Under the pieces are notes generated by a model that was not told the DNA's origin, ran no database searches, and saw nothing but the letters and a program-made list of their open reading frames with translations. Position numbers and translations under genes: made by a program. A stretch of DNA of 64,000 bases from the NCBI RefSeq assembly GCF_001039005.1, contig NZ_LDWR01000041.1, positions 248,001 to 312,000 on the forward strand, read 5' to 3'. This DNA is from Burkholderia cepacia (GTDB lineage: Bacteria; Pseudomonadota; Gammaproteobacteria; Burkholderiales; Burkholderiaceae). Position 1 is the first letter of the stretch. Each line of letters opens with the position of its first letter. Below, one piece after another: positions 1 through 9,636 of the stretch.

Positions 1-314
1 AGCGCGATCGACCAGTGGACGCCGGACAGCGCGTCGCCGAGCGTCGGCACGACGTGCGCGGACGCGAGGACGTCGTCCGCGCCGCTGGCCATCGCGATCG
101 CCTCGGGGTCGCTCTGCACGTGCGGCACGCGCGGCGCGACCAGCACGAGACGCGAGAAGCCCATCGTCTTCAGCGCGCGGGCGGCCGCCCCGACATTGCC
201 GGGATGGCTCGGCTCGACGAGCACGAAGCGGGTTGACGTAAAGCCGCCGGACGGCGGCCGGGACGAGGCCGCGCCCGGTTCGGACGGCGCGGCGGTGTTC
301 TGCGGGGTTTCCAC
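1..314 (-). CDS. trmJ: tRNA (cytidine/uridine-2'-O-)-methyltransferase TrmJ, 5' part
   Basis: Partial: the gene runs off the left edge, leaving about 104 N-terminal codons. The reverse strand reads a GTG start at 314, a roughly 20-residue low-complexity leader, then [20 protein letters not shown], the motif that opens SpoU/TrmH-family SPOUT methyltransferases; [14 protein letters not shown] follows. TrmJ 2'-O-methylates position 32 of several tRNAs using S-adenosylmethionine. A nearby ATG at 334 is followed by an in-frame stop after six codons, so GTG is preferred. The gene diverges from suhB, an arrangement I recall from Burkholderia. The SPOUT knot itself lies outside the window, so the exact subfamily is inferred from the N-terminus. 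Confidence 0.85.
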   Translation of the reverse strand, partial: METPQNTAAPSEPGAASSRPPSGGFTSTRFVLVEPSHPGNVGAAARALKTMGFSRLVLVAPRVPHVQSDPEAIAMASGADDVLASAHVVPTLGDALSGVHWSIA

Positions 315-368
315 TACGATACGACTCGGTTCATCAGAATGGCAGTATGGTATCGCCATCGCCCCCGC

Positions 369-401
369 AAACCCACTCGTCCGGACGGCCAGTGGGGGTT
401 T
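369..401. other. Inverted repeat in the trmJ/suhB divergent region
   Basis: AAACCCACT at 369-377 pairs with AGTGGGGGTTT at 391-401, with a two-base bulge. The loop contains the palindrome GTCCGGAC. It sits between two divergent genes and could be an operator or an RNA hairpin in either leader. No T-tract follows on either strand. Function is not known. Confidence 0.3.
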
Positions 402-594
402 CCCCGCATTCCGGTCGCCTGAAACCGGCGAAAATCGGGTAAAATCATGCCTTTACGCGTCGCACACCGTGCGGCGCGGGTCGTACCCCGTTCTTTGTCA
501 ATTCGCGTCTCATCTCGCCCGGCACGCTTGCGCCGTTCCGGACGGTTGTTCCACTTCGCGGCGGCCCGTGCCGCCGGCTACAGGATCCAGGCTC

Positions 595-1398
595 ATGCAT
601 CCCATGCTCAATATCGCTGTCAAGGCTGCGCGCCGCGCCGGACAGATCATCAATCGCGCGTCCCTCGATCTCGACCTGATCGAGATCCGCAAGAAGCAGC
701 AGAACGACTTCGTCACCGAAGTGGACAAGGCCGCCGAAGAGGCGATCATCGAGACGCTGAAGACCGCCTACCCCGACCACGCGATCCTCGCGGAAGAATC
801 GGGCGAATCGGAGAACGAATCCGAATTCAAGTGGATCATCGATCCGCTCGACGGCACGACCAACTTCATCCACGGCTTCCCGTACTACTGCGTATCGATC
901 GCGCTCGAGCACAAGGGCGTCGTTACGCAGGCCGTCGTCTACGATCCGAACAAAAACGACCTGTTCACGGCCACGCGTGGCCGCGGCGCGTACCTGAACG
1001 ACCGCCGTATCCGCGTCGGCCGCCGCGACCGCCTGTCGGATGCGCTGGTCGGCACCGGCTTCCCGTTCCGCGAAAAGGACGGCCTCGATGCATACGCGCG
1101 CCTCTTCACCGAAATGACGCAGGCCTGCACGGGCCTGCGCCGCCCGGGCGCGGCAGCACTCGATCTCGCGAACGTCGCGGCCGGCCGCCTCGACGCATTC
1201 TTCGAACAGGGCATCAACGTGTGGGACATGGCGGCGGGCAGCCTGCTGATCACCGAAGCCGGCGGCCTCGTCGGCAACTACACGGGCGACGCCGATTTCC
1301 TGCATCGTCATGAGATCGTCGCCGCGAACCCGAAGATCTACGCGCAGATGATTCCGATCCTGAACCGCTACAGCCGCGTACATCCGGCAGCGGAGTAA
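595..1398 (+). CDS. suhB: Inositol-1-monophosphatase family protein SuhB
   Basis: 267 residues, the usual length for the family. SuhB hydrolyses myo-inositol-1-phosphate in a Mg-dependent reaction; in E. coli it also joins the rRNA antitermination complex. Metal-site motifs are intact: E67 in [15 protein letters not shown] at residues 83-91, and WDMAAG with D211. I chose the ATG at 595 because homology begins at [16 protein letters not shown]; the frame is open further upstream but that part is not protein-like. The gene is divergent from trmJ and followed by a 490-base non-coding stretch, so it looks monocistronic. Phosphatase identity is strong; an rRNA role here is by analogy only. Confidence 0.95.
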   Translation: MHPMLNIAVKAARRAGQIINRASLDLDLIEIRKKQQNDFVTEVDKAAEEAIIETLKTAYPDHAILAEESGESENESEFKWIIDPLDGTTNFIHGFPYYCVSIALEHKGVVTQAVVYDPNKNDLFTATRGRGAYLNDRRIRVGRRDRLSDALVGTGFPFREKDGLDAYARLFTEMTQACTGLRRPGAAALDLANVAAGRLDAFFEQGINVWDMAAGSLLITEAGGLVGNYTGDADFLHRHEIVAANPKIYAQMIPILNRYSRVHPAAE

Positions 1399-1888
1399 TC
1401 GCCGCCCGCACCGCCGGTGCGGCGCGCTTCGACGGCCCGTGTCCGCTTCGTGCGGCACGGGCCGTTGGCAAAGGGGTGCCGCGTGCGTGACACGTCGCTG
1501 CCGCCCTTTTCCCTCTGGCGGCCGCATTTGTGCGTGGCATCGATATCGATGTGCTATGTTGACCAGCATGAACGACAAGGGCGGCTATGCCCGCCTGGCG
1601 TGGCTTTCGCACCGACCGCTCGCCGGCACCGTCATGATGGAGCGACTTTCGCATCCCGATGATTCGGCGGCGGAACAATCTTCCCCGCACAAGGCGCGCT
1701 TCATGCTCCCGTCCTGAAGTTGCCCGCGTTGTCCGGCCTGGTCGGTGTGCAGCCCCTCGTGCAGCTTGTTCCAGCGATGAATGGTTCGCGTCCGAGATGC
1801 CCGCGCGGCGAGCAACGCCGCCACCAGCATGTCGGCCCCGCCTGTTTCAACACCGCCACGACGCCGTGGCGACAGCATCCGAGTACCC
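1399..1888. other. 490-base intergenic region after suhB
   Basis: No convincing gene. A hairpin at 1433-1464 (CGGCCCGT / ACGGGCCG with an inner CCGC/GCGG pairing) lies 35 bases after the suhB stop and may end its transcript, although no T-run follows. An open frame at 1439-1717 encodes up to 92 residues of no recognisable character and has no clear ribosome binding site. The remainder presumably holds the promoter of the FAD gene, but I could not assign -35/-10 boxes. Confidence 0.4.
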
Positions 1889-3511
1889 ATGTTACGGCTA
1901 AGCGAAGTTAAACTCCCCCTCGACCATCCCGAAAGCGCGCTCGAAGCCGCGATTCGCGCGCGTCTCGCGGACCTTGGCGTGCCGGCAGACGGGCTCCTCC
2001 GTTACACCGTGTTCCGCCGTGCGCACGATGCGCGCAAGCGCTCCGACATCAAGCTGACGTACATCGTCGATGTCGACGTCAAGGACGAAGCGGCCGCGCT
2101 GAAGCAACTCGCCGGCAAGCCGCATTGCGGCGTGACGCCCGACATGGCGTACCACTTCGTCGCGAAGGCCCCCGAGCACACCGCTTTCCTGCGCCCGGTT
2201 GTCATCGGCATGGGGCCGTGCGGCCTGTTTGCAGGACTGATCCTCGCGCAGATGGGCTTCCGTCCCATCATCCTCGAACGCGGCAAGGCCGTGCGCGAGC
2301 GCACCAAGGACACCTTCGGCCTGTGGCGCAAGAGCGTACTCAACCCCGAATCCAACGTGCAGTTCGGCGAAGGCGGGGCCGGGACGTTCTCCGACGGCAA
2401 GCTGTACAGCCAGATCAAGGATCCGAACCACTATGGCCGCAAGGTGCTGGACGAATTCGTCAAGGCGGGTGCGCCGGAAGACATCCTGTATCTGAGCCGG
2501 CCGCACATCGGCACGTTCCGCCTCGTCAGCATGGTGGAAAAAATGCGCGCGTCGATCCACGAACTGGGCGGTGAAGTGCGCTTCGAAACCCGCGTCGACG
2601 ACATCGAAATCGATCAGGGCAAGGTGCGCTCGCTCAAGCTCTCGAACGGGGAAACGCTCCGGTGCGACCACGTGGTGCTCGCGGTGGGCCACAGCGCGCG
2701 CGATACGTTCCAGATGCTGCACGATCGCGGCGTGTATATCGAAGCCAAGCCGTTTTCGCTGGGTTTTCGCATCGAACATCCGCAGGGGCTGATCGATCGC
2801 AGCCGCTTCGGCAAGTTTGCGGGCCACAAGCAACTCGGTGCGGCCGACTACAAGGTGGTCCACCACAGCAGCAATGGCCGCGCGGTCTACAGCTTCTGCA
2901 TGTGCCCCGGCGGCACGGTGGTCGCGGCGACCTCCGAGCCGGGCCGCGTGGTCACCAACGGCATGAGCCAGTATTCCCGGGCCGAGCGCAACGCGAATGC
3001 GGGCATCGTCGTCGGCATCACGCCGGAAGACTATCCCGGCGGCCCGCTGGCGGGCATCGCGTTCCAGCGCAAATGGGAAGAGCGCGCCTTCGAACTCGGC
3101 GGCGGCGATTACTGCGCACCGGGCCAGCTGGTCGGTGATTTCATCGCAGGCCGGCCGTCAACGTCGCTTGGCTCCGTGGAGCCGTCGTACAAGCCTGGCG
3201 TGCGGCCGACCGATCTCAGCACCGCGCTCCCGGACTATGTGATCGAAGCAATCCGTGAAGCACTCCCCGAGATCGACAAGAAGATCGCGGGCTTCGCGAT
3301 GCACGATGCCGTGCTCACCGGCGTGGAGACGCGCACTTCGTCACCGATCCGGGTTCGACGCAAGGACGATTACCAGAGCATGAATGTCGAAGGCCTGTAT
3401 CCGGCCGGCGAAGGCGCGGGGTATGCGGGTGGCATCTATTCGGCAGCCATCGACGGCATCGAAGTCGCGCAAGCGGTGGCGCTCAGCATGACGTCGGCAC
3501 ACGCGTCCTGA
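1889..3511 (+). CDS. Uncharacterised FAD-dependent dehydrogenase (COG2509 type)
   Basis: 540 residues. A small N-terminal domain (about residues 1-95) precedes a Rossmann fold with the FAD motif VVIGMGPCGLFAG (G107-x-G-x-x-G112). Further on are FGEGGAGTFSDGKLYSQ and, near the C-terminus, PAGEGAGYAGGIYSAAIDG; these are hallmarks of the COG2509 family, whose substrate and physiological role are unknown to me. The start ATG at 1889 is where family similarity begins (MLRLSEVKLPLD); the open frame extends upstream with unconvincing sequence. It has no signal peptide and is probably cytosolic. It stands alone between suhB and mutS with long gaps on both sides. The codons look slightly less GC-biased than in mutS, which could mean separate acquisition, but this is impressionistic. 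Confidence 0.85.
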   Translation: MLRLSEVKLPLDHPESALEAAIRARLADLGVPADGLLRYTVFRRAHDARKRSDIKLTYIVDVDVKDEAAALKQLAGKPHCGVTPDMAYHFVAKAPEHTAFLRPVVIGMGPCGLFAGLILAQMGFRPIILERGKAVRERTKDTFGLWRKSVLNPESNVQFGEGGAGTFSDGKLYSQIKDPNHYGRKVLDEFVKAGAPEDILYLSRPHIGTFRLVSMVEKMRASIHELGGEVRFETRVDDIEIDQGKVRSLKLSNGETLRCDHVVLAVGHSARDTFQMLHDRGVYIEAKPFSLGFRIEHPQGLIDRSRFGKFAGHKQLGAADYKVVHHSSNGRAVYSFCMCPGGTVVAATSEPGRVVTNGMSQYSRAERNANAGIVVGITPEDYPGGPLAGIAFQRKWEERAFELGGGDYCAPGQLVGDFIAGRPSTSLGSVEPSYKPGVRPTDLSTALPDYVIEAIREALPEIDKKIAGFAMHDAVLTGVETRTSSPIRVRRKDDYQSMNVEGLYPAGEGAGYAGGIYSAAIDGIEVAQAVALSMTSAHAS

Positions 3512-3608
3512 GGCGCGGGACAGGATCGGCTCGCGAAGGTCCCTGAGCCGAGCGAAGCCGACTGTCGATTGTCCGCCTGAGAACGGATTCGAATAGTCGT
3601 ATAGGGCC

Positions 3609-3641
3609 GCCAGCCGCCGGACGCAATGTCCGACGGCTGGC
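3609..3641. terminator. Hairpin between the FAD gene and mutS
   Basis: GCCAGCCG (3609-3616) pairs with CGGCTGGC (3634-3641), and an inner GGAC/GTCC pair closes on the loop GCAAT. The hairpin lies about 100 bases past the FAD gene stop and 80 bases before mutS. No T-tract follows, so it may be a Rho-type or processing structure rather than an intrinsic terminator. Confidence 0.35.
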
Positions 3642-3720
3642 CAAACGGCGAACTTCGTACTTGCAGGTCGGGGCCACTGGTAAACTCGGGCAACCAAAGC
3701 AACAACTTCATGCCTGACCT

Positions 3721-6378
3721 ATGACCACGCTGTCGCCCGAAGCCTTTGCAGGCCACACTCCAATGATGCAGCAGTACCTGCGCATCAAGGCCGATCATCC
3801 CGACACGCTTGTCTTCTACCGGATGGGCGACTTCTACGAGCTGTTCTTCGAAGATGCGGAAAAGGCCTCGCGCCTGCTCGACCTGACCCTCACGCAGCGC
3901 GGCGCATCGGCCGGCACGCCGATCAAGATGGCCGGCGTGCCGCATCACGCGGTCGAGCAATATCTCGCGAAGCTCGTGAAGATGGGCGAGTCGGTCGCGC
4001 TCTGCGAGCAGATCGGCGATCCGGCCACGTCGAAGGGCCCGGTCGAGCGCAAGGTCGTACGTGTCGTCACGCCCGGCACGCTGACCGATGCCGCGCTGCT
4101 GTCCGACAAGAACGACGTCTACCTGCTCGCGATGTGCACGGGCCACAACAAGCGCGGCGTCGCGGTCAACATCGGCCTCGCGTGGCTGAACCTCGCTAGC
4201 GGCGCGCTGCGGCTCGCCGAAATCGAGCCCGAGCAGCTCGGCGCCGCACTCGAGCGCATCCGGCCGGCCGAAATCCTGACGGCGGACGGCGCGACCGACG
4301 CCGTGCCGGCAGGCACGGGCGCAGCCAAGCGCGTGCCCGCGTGGCACTTCGACATCGCGTCGGGCACGCAGCGCCTGTGCGACCAGCTCGATGTCGCGAG
4401 CCTCGACGGTTTCGGCGCGCATTCGCTGACGAGCGCGTGCGGTGCGGCCGGCGCGCTGCTGCTCTATGCAGCGGCCACGCAAGGCCAGCAACTGCGGCAC
4501 GTGCGTAGCCTGAAGGTCGAGAACGAAACCGAATACATCGGGCTCGATCCGGCGACGCGCCGCAACCTCGAACTGACCGAGACGCTGCGCGGCACCGAAT
4601 CGCCGACGCTGTATTCGCTGCTCGACACCTGCTGCACGACGATGGGCAGCCGCCTGCTGCGCCACTGGCTGCATCACCCGCCGCGTGCGTCGGTCGCTGC
4701 ACAGTCGCGCCAACAGGCAATCGGCGCGCTGCTCGATGCGCCGGCGAACGCGAGCCTCGATGCGCTGCGCAGCGCACTGCGCCAGATCGCCGACGTCGAA
4801 CGGATCACCGGACGTCTCGCGCTGCTGTCCGCGCGCCCGCGCGACCTGTCGAGCCTGCGCGACACGTTCGCCGCGTTGCCGGCGCTGCGCGAGCGCATCA
4901 GCGCGATCGTCGCGAATGCGGATGCGCTCACCCGCGTCGACGCGGCGCTCGCGCCGCCCGCCGAATGCCTCGACCTGCTGACGAGCGCGATTGCGCCCGA
5001 ACCGGCCGCCATGGTGCGCGACGGCGGCGTGATTGCACGCGGCTACGACGCCGAGCTCGACGAACTGCGCGACATCTCGGAGAACTGCGGGCAGTTCCTG
5101 ATCGATCTCGAAGCGCGCGAGCGTGCGCGCACCGGCATCGCGAACCTGCGCGTCGAATACAACAAGGTGCACGGCTTCTACATCGAGGTCACGCGTGGCC
5201 AGACCGACAAGGTGCCCGACGATTACCGCCGTCGCCAGACGCTGAAAAACGCCGAGCGCTACATCACGCCCGAACTGAAGACCTTCGAGGACAAGGCGCT
5301 GTCCGCGCAGGAACGCGCGCTGGCGCGCGAACGTGCGCTGTACGACGCGGTGCTGCAAGCGTTGCTGCCGTTCATCCCCGAGTGCCAGCGCGTCGCGTCG
5401 GCGCTCGCCGAACTCGACCTGCTCGCCGCATTCGCCGAGCGGGCCCGTGCGCTCGACTGGGTCGCACCGACCTTCACCGACGAGATCGGCATCGACATCG
5501 AACAGGGCCGCCACCCGGTCGTCGAGGCGCAGGTCGAGCAGTTCATCGCGAACGACTGCCGGTTCGGCACCGAGCGCAAGCTGCTGCTGATCACCGGCCC
5601 GAACATGGGCGGTAAATCGACGTTCATGCGGCAGACCGCGCTGATCGCGCTGATGGCATACGTCGGCAGCTACGTGCCGGCCAGGTCGGCATGTTTCGGT
5701 CCGATCGACCGGATCTTCACGCGCATTGGTGCGGCCGACGATCTCGCGGGCGGCCGCTCGACGTTCATGGTCGAGATGACCGAGGCTGCGGCGATCCTCA
5801 ACGACGCGACACCGCAAAGCCTCGTGCTGATGGACGAGATCGGCCGCGGCACGTCGACGTTCGACGGCCTCGCGCTCGCGTGGGCCATCGCGCGCCACCT
5901 GCTTGCACACAACGCCTGCTACACGCTGTTCGCGACGCACTACTTCGAGCTGACGCAACTGCCGGCCGAATTCCCGCAAGCGGCCAACGTCCACCTGTCG
6001 GCCGTCGAGCACGGCCACGGCATCGTGTTCCTGCACGCGGTCAACGAAGGCCCGGCGAACCAGAGCTACGGTCTGCAGGTCGCGCAACTCGCGGGTGTTC
6101 CGGCACCCGTGATCCGCGCCGCGCGCAAACACCTCGCCTATCTCGAACAGCAGTCGGCCACGCAGCACACGCCGCAACTCGACCTGTTCAGCGCACAGCC
6201 GGTGATCGCCGACGATCTCGAATGCGCGGACGCACCGGCGCTGCCCGACACGCCGCATCCCGCACTCGAAAAACTGCGCGACATCGACCCCGACGATCTC
6301 AAGCCGCGCGAGGCGCTCGACCTGCTGTACGAACTGCGCACGCTGGTCCGGTCGCACGATGCCGACGGGCTCGCGTAA
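3721..6378 (+). CDS. mutS: DNA mismatch repair protein MutS
   Basis: 885 residues, slightly longer than the 853-residue E. coli protein. MutS recognises mismatches and small loops, then recruits MutL. The mismatch-reading F38-Y-E40 motif is present in [12 protein letters not shown]. The ATPase domain carries Walker [10 protein letters not shown] (626-634) and Walker [17 protein letters not shown] (D705, E706), followed by the conserved FATHYFEL. The C-terminus ([21 protein letters not shown]) matches the tetramerisation/helix-turn-helix end. The start ATG at 3721 fits the family start. The next gene overlaps its last 20 bases. All catalytic motifs are intact, so nothing suggests a mutator allele. 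Confidence 0.98.
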   Translation: MTTLSPEAFAGHTPMMQQYLRIKADHPDTLVFYRMGDFYELFFEDAEKASRLLDLTLTQRGASAGTPIKMAGVPHHAVEQYLAKLVKMGESVALCEQIGDPATSKGPVERKVVRVVTPGTLTDAALLSDKNDVYLLAMCTGHNKRGVAVNIGLAWLNLASGALRLAEIEPEQLGAALERIRPAEILTADGATDAVPAGTGAAKRVPAWHFDIASGTQRLCDQLDVASLDGFGAHSLTSACGAAGALLLYAAATQGQQLRHVRSLKVENETEYIGLDPATRRNLELTETLRGTESPTLYSLLDTCCTTMGSRLLRHWLHHPPRASVAAQSRQQAIGALLDAPANASLDALRSALRQIADVERITGRLALLSARPRDLSSLRDTFAALPALRERISAIVANADALTRVDAALAPPAECLDLLTSAIAPEPAAMVRDGGVIARGYDAELDELRDISENCGQFLIDLEARERARTGIANLRVEYNKVHGFYIEVTRGQTDKVPDDYRRRQTLKNAERYITPELKTFEDKALSAQERALARERALYDAVLQALLPFIPECQRVASALAELDLLAAFAERARALDWVAPTFTDEIGIDIEQGRHPVVEAQVEQFIANDCRFGTERKLLLITGPNMGGKSTFMRQTALIALMAYVGSYVPARSACFGPIDRIFTRIGAADDLAGGRSTFMVEMTEAAAILNDATPQSLVLMDEIGRGTSTFDGLALAWAIARHLLAHNACYTLFATHYFELTQLPAEFPQAANVHLSAVEHGHGIVFLHAVNEGPANQSYGLQVAQLAGVPAPVIRAARKHLAYLEQQSATQHTPQLDLFSAQPVIADDLECADAPALPDTPHPALEKLRDIDPDDLKPREALDLLYELRTLVRSHDADGLA

Positions 6379-7630
6379 GCGCATCCCGCAGGGCCTGCCG
6401 GCCCGCGCCGCCGCCGCGCTCGTCGCGGCGGTGCTCGCGCTCGCGCAGGCCGGCGCGCAAGCCGCGCCGCCGAAGCGCAACACCGCGCCCTACTCGTTCG
6501 CGGTCGTGTCGGGCGTCATCAACGTACCGGCGGACGAACCGGCCGCGCAGCGGCTGCTCGATTCGATCGCACGCGAGCGCAACCTCGCGTTCGTCGTCTA
6601 TGCGGGCGATCTCAAGGGCTCGAAGGAAGCGTGCCGCGATGCGCTGTATTCGCAGCGCGGCGCGATCCTGGACGCGGCACGCGTGCCGCTCGTGTTCATT
6701 CCCGGCCATGACGACTGGATAACGTGCAATACGGCGACCGGCGGCGGCTACGATCCGGTCGAGCGGCTCGACTTCCTGCGGCAGACGCTGCTCGCCGATT
6801 CGGCGCTGCCCGACCCGGGCGCCCTGCAGATCACGCGGGAGAGCGAAGTCGCGCGGTTCCGGCCGTATCGCGAGAACGCACGCTGGATGCGCGACGACAT
6901 CGTCTATGTCGCGCTCAACGCGCCGGCGCCGAACAATCATTTCCTGACGGCCGGCGGCCGCAACGGCGAATTCGAGGACCGCGTCATCGCGAACGGTTTC
7001 TGGATCGACCACGCGGCCGAATACGCGAAGCGGCGCGAGGCGCGCGCGATGGTGGTGGTTTTCGAAGGCGATCCGCAGTTCGAGCGCTATGAACGCGCGG
7101 AGCGCTTCGCATGGCTGCGTTTCAACCGGCCGCGCGTGCGCGACGGCTTCCGTGAACTGAAACGAACGCTGGTGAAGGCGGCGGCGACGTTCCGCGGCCC
7201 GATACTGGTGATGCACGCGAGCAGCGAACCGCTTGCGAACGGCTTTCTGATCGATCGTCCGCTACGTGCCGACGACGGTGAACTGATCGGAAACGTGACG
7301 CGCGTCGCGATCGGACCGCGCCATCCGGCAATTCAGTGGGTGAAGGTGAGTGTGTCGCCGGCGAAGCAGACCATCTTCAACGTGAGCCTGCAGGAGGTGC
7401 CGAAGAACCTGCCGGTGCCGCCCGCGCTGCCGCTCATGCCGCACGACGATGTCCCGCTGCCGCAGATGCCGGAAATTCCCGCGTTGCCGGCGCTGCCCGA
7501 CTCGTCGTCGGTCGCGCCGCCACTGCAGGGCGACGGCGCCGCACCCGGCGGCGCGTCGTGGCCTGCGCCGCCCCCTGCATCGGGGCCGGCGCCCGGCCTG
7601 CCTGCAAGCTCAGTGCAGGGTGCGCCCTGA
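6359..7630 (+). CDS. Exported metallophosphoesterase-like protein with Pro-rich tail
   Basis: 423 residues. A basic N-terminus and hydrophobic [16 protein letters not shown] ending near AQA-AP indicate a Sec signal peptide cleaved around residue 37. The mature part carries YAGDLKG (G83-D84) and VFIPGHDDW (G116-H117-D118), which look like the GD and GNHD blocks of calcineurin-type phosphoesterases. The first D-x-H block is replaced by AVVSGV, so the metal site may be incomplete. From about residue 345 the chain becomes a Pro/Ala-rich tail. The ATG lies inside the mutS 3' end (20-base overlap in another frame), implying translational coupling. Its 3' end also overlaps slyD by 21 bases, tail to tail. 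No function is assigned. Confidence 0.75.
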   Translation: MPTGSRKRIPQGLPARAAAALVAAVLALAQAGAQAAPPKRNTAPYSFAVVSGVINVPADEPAAQRLLDSIARERNLAFVVYAGDLKGSKEACRDALYSQRGAILDAARVPLVFIPGHDDWITCNTATGGGYDPVERLDFLRQTLLADSALPDPGALQITRESEVARFRPYRENARWMRDDIVYVALNAPAPNNHFLTAGGRNGEFEDRVIANGFWIDHAAEYAKRREARAMVVVFEGDPQFERYERAERFAWLRFNRPRVRDGFRELKRTLVKAAATFRGPILVMHASSEPLANGFLIDRPLRADDGELIGNVTRVAIGPRHPAIQWVKVSVSPAKQTIFNVSLQEVPKNLPVPPALPLMPHDDVPLPQMPEIPALPALPDSSSVAPPLQGDGAAPGGASWPAPPPASGPAPGLPASSVQGAP

Positions 7631-8152
7631 CGGCGATTCGCCGTCTTCCTCTTCGTCCTCGTCGACGATTTCAAGCCCTTCCGCGCCATGCGCGTGCTCA
7701 TGCTCGATTTCGTCTTCGGTGGCTTCGCGAACGTCCTGCACGGTGAGTGCGAAACGCAGCGCCATGCCGGCCAGCGGGTGATTGCCGTCGAGCACGACCT
7801 TGTCGTCGGCGATGTCGGTGACCGTATAGATCAGCGAATCGACGTCCTCGTCGCCGTCTTCAGGCGTGCCTTCGAACTGCATGCCCACTTCGATCGGCTC
7901 GGGAAAACGATCGCGCGGCTCGATCTTCACGAGTTCGGGATCGTAGTCGCCGAACGCGTCCTGCGGCTCGAGCTGCACTTGTGCCTGGTAACCCGGTTCC
8001 TGGCCGTCGAGTTGTTCCTCGATCTTGGGGAACGTGCCATCATAGCCGCCGTGCAGATAGACCATCGGCTCGTCGCTTTCCTCGATCAGATTGCCCTGTG
8101 CATCCGACAGCTTGTAAGTGACCGACACGACGGTGTTTTTTGCGATTTTCAT
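7610..8152 (-). CDS. slyD: FKBP-type peptidyl-prolyl cis-trans isomerase, SlyD-like
   Basis: 180 residues. The N-terminus MKIAKNTVVSVTYKLSD, the YLHGGYDGTFPKIEEQLDG segment and the inserted-flap region match SlyD-class FKBP isomerases, which are cytosolic folding helpers and metallochaperones. The C-terminal tail is short and acidic (IVDEDEEEDGE) with only a few His (HEHAHG) and no Cys, unlike the His/Cys-rich nickel-binding tail of E. coli SlyD, so a nickel role is doubtful. The start at 8152 is preceded by GGGAG at a suitable distance. It diverges from the cupin gene with 32 bases between starts and overlaps its convergent neighbour. Confidence 0.92.
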   Translation of the reverse strand: MKIAKNTVVSVTYKLSDAQGNLIEESDEPMVYLHGGYDGTFPKIEEQLDGQEPGYQAQVQLEPQDAFGDYDPELVKIEPRDRFPEPIEVGMQFEGTPEDGDEDVDSLIYTVTDIADDKVVLDGNHPLAGMALRFALTVQDVREATEDEIEHEHAHGAEGLEIVDEDEEEDGESPSGRTLH

Positions 8153-8184
8153 CCAATTCTCCCAAATACAAGTCTCATTATACG

Positions 8185-9405
8185 ATGCGCAACCGGTCTC
8201 AAGCCGAACCGCGGGATGCCGCTGCCGCCCCGCTCGGCGCGCCGCCTTCCGATCTTCCCACACCGCTGCTCGGCGGTCTCACGCCGGCGCAGTTCATGCG
8301 CGACTACTGGCAAAAAAAACCGCTCCTGATCCGCCAGGCGATCCCCGGCGTTGCTTCGCCGGTCACGCGCGACGCGCTGTTCGAGCTGGCAGCGGACTAT
8401 GACGCGGAATCGCGACTGATCACCCATTTTCGTAACAAGTGGCAACTGTCCCACGGACCGTTCGAGCCAGACTCGCTGCCTGCCGTCACGCGCAAGGCCT
8501 GGACCCTGCTCGTGCAGGGGCTCGACCTGCATGTCGATGCGGCACGCGCGTTGCTCGACCGGTTCCGCTTCATCCCGGACGCGCGCCTGGACGACCTGAT
8601 GATTTCGTATGCGACGGACGGCGGCGGCGTCGGCCCGCACTTCGACTCGTATGACGTATTCCTGCTGCAGGTCGAAGGCCGGCGCCGCTGGCGCGTCGGT
8701 GCGCAGAAGGACCTGTCGCTGCAGCCGGACGTACCGCTGAAGATCCTCGAAAACTTCGAACCGAGCGACGAATGGGTGCTGGAGCCCGGCGACATGCTGT
8801 ACCTGCCGCCACACATCGCGCACGACGGCGTCGCCGAAGGCGAATGCATGACCTGCTCGATCGGCTTCCGGGCCCCTTCCGCGGGCGAACTGGGCGCCCA
8901 GTTCCTGTACTATCTTGCGGAGCGTGGCGGCATGCGCGACGGGTGCGGCGACGACCTCTACCGCGATCCGAAGCAGCCGGCCGTCGACACGCCCGCGCAG
9001 CTGCCTCCGGCCATGGTCGAACGCGTCGCCGAGATCGTCGACGCCATCCGCTGGCGCAAACGCGACGTCGCCGAATTCCTCGGCTGCTACCTGAGCGAGC
9101 CCAAGCCGAACGTCGTATTCGACCCGCCGGCGCGCCCGCTGTCCGAGGCCGCATTCGTCGCGCAAGCGTCGCGCCGTGGCGTGTGTCTCGACAGACGGGC
9201 CGCATTGATGTATAACGCGCGCTCGTACTTCGTTAATGGCGAGGAAGGACCACTCGAGCATGCCGAAGAATGGCTGCCCGAACTGGCCAATCAACGCCAG
9301 ATGGAGGCGAAACGGTTTGTAACACTATCCCGGGCTCCCTCGATGACAGCTTTATTGCACGAGTGGTATCGTGCGGGCTGGATACGGGTCGGGGACCGGA
9401 ATTAG
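8185..9405 (+). CDS. JmjC/cupin-type 2-oxoglutarate oxygenase (RoxA/YcfD family)
   Basis: 406 residues. The iron-binding triad appears as H152-x-D154 in GPHFDSYDVF and H213 in YLPPHIAHDG, within a double-stranded beta-helix (residues about 130-235), followed by the helical dimerisation and winged-helix regions typical of YcfD. Characterised YcfD hydroxylates an arginine of ribosomal protein L16 using Fe(II), O2 and 2-oxoglutarate, so the likely role is ribosome modification. I placed the start at ATG 8185 (MRNRSQAEPRD); an upstream in-frame start at 8140 would run into slyD. No good Shine-Dalgarno is visible before either. The substrate assignment is by family. Confidence 0.88.
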   Translation: MRNRSQAEPRDAAAAPLGAPPSDLPTPLLGGLTPAQFMRDYWQKKPLLIRQAIPGVASPVTRDALFELAADYDAESRLITHFRNKWQLSHGPFEPDSLPAVTRKAWTLLVQGLDLHVDAARALLDRFRFIPDARLDDLMISYATDGGGVGPHFDSYDVFLLQVEGRRRWRVGAQKDLSLQPDVPLKILENFEPSDEWVLEPGDMLYLPPHIAHDGVAEGECMTCSIGFRAPSAGELGAQFLYYLAERGGMRDGCGDDLYRDPKQPAVDTPAQLPPAMVERVAEIVDAIRWRKRDVAEFLGCYLSEPKPNVVFDPPARPLSEAAFVAQASRRGVCLDRRAALMYNARSYFVNGEEGPLEHAEEWLPELANQRQMEAKRFVTLSRAPSMTALLHEWYRAGWIRVGDRN

Positions 9406-9636
9406 TGTGAGTCGCCCCGTATGCCCATACGGATCAAATTCTGTATGGGAAAGACAACGTATTGACCCCGCATTTGTCGACGGTCGATAGGAAAGTGCAT
9501 ATAATTTCCGCCCAAGCCGTAGGGAAGATTCACGCTCTAGAAGTGCATCTCCACCAGCGGCCCAGGTCGGTGTTGGAGCACATTACCGGTATTGTTTCGC
9601 GCTGTTGCTTACCTTTAACCATAAAAGGACGTGATC
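9406..9636 (+). promoter_or_regulatory. Promoter region of the Ala-rich lipoprotein gene
   Basis: A perfect TATAAT is present at 9500-9505, about 130 bases upstream of the ATG. TTGACC at 9462-9467 is too far (32 bases) to be its partner; TTGTCG at 9474-9479 is 20 bases away and weak. The long leader that would result contains AAAAGGA (9623-9629) as the ribosome binding site. The -10 box is suggestive; the promoter as a whole is unproven. Confidence 0.4.

Noticed and set aside
1439-1717. Possible 92-residue protein in the gap after suhB
   Set aside because: No ribosome binding site, no recognisable sequence and overlapping frames of similar length on both strands.
3436-6483. A 1015-codon open frame antisense to mutS
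   Set aside because: It is an Arg/Ala/Glu-rich mirror frame produced by high-GC codon bias; mutS on the other strand has full family motifs.
9461-9505. TTGACC...TATAAT as a standard promoter
   Set aside because: The spacer is 32 bases, so the two boxes cannot form one sigma70 promoter; only the -10 is kept as a candidate.
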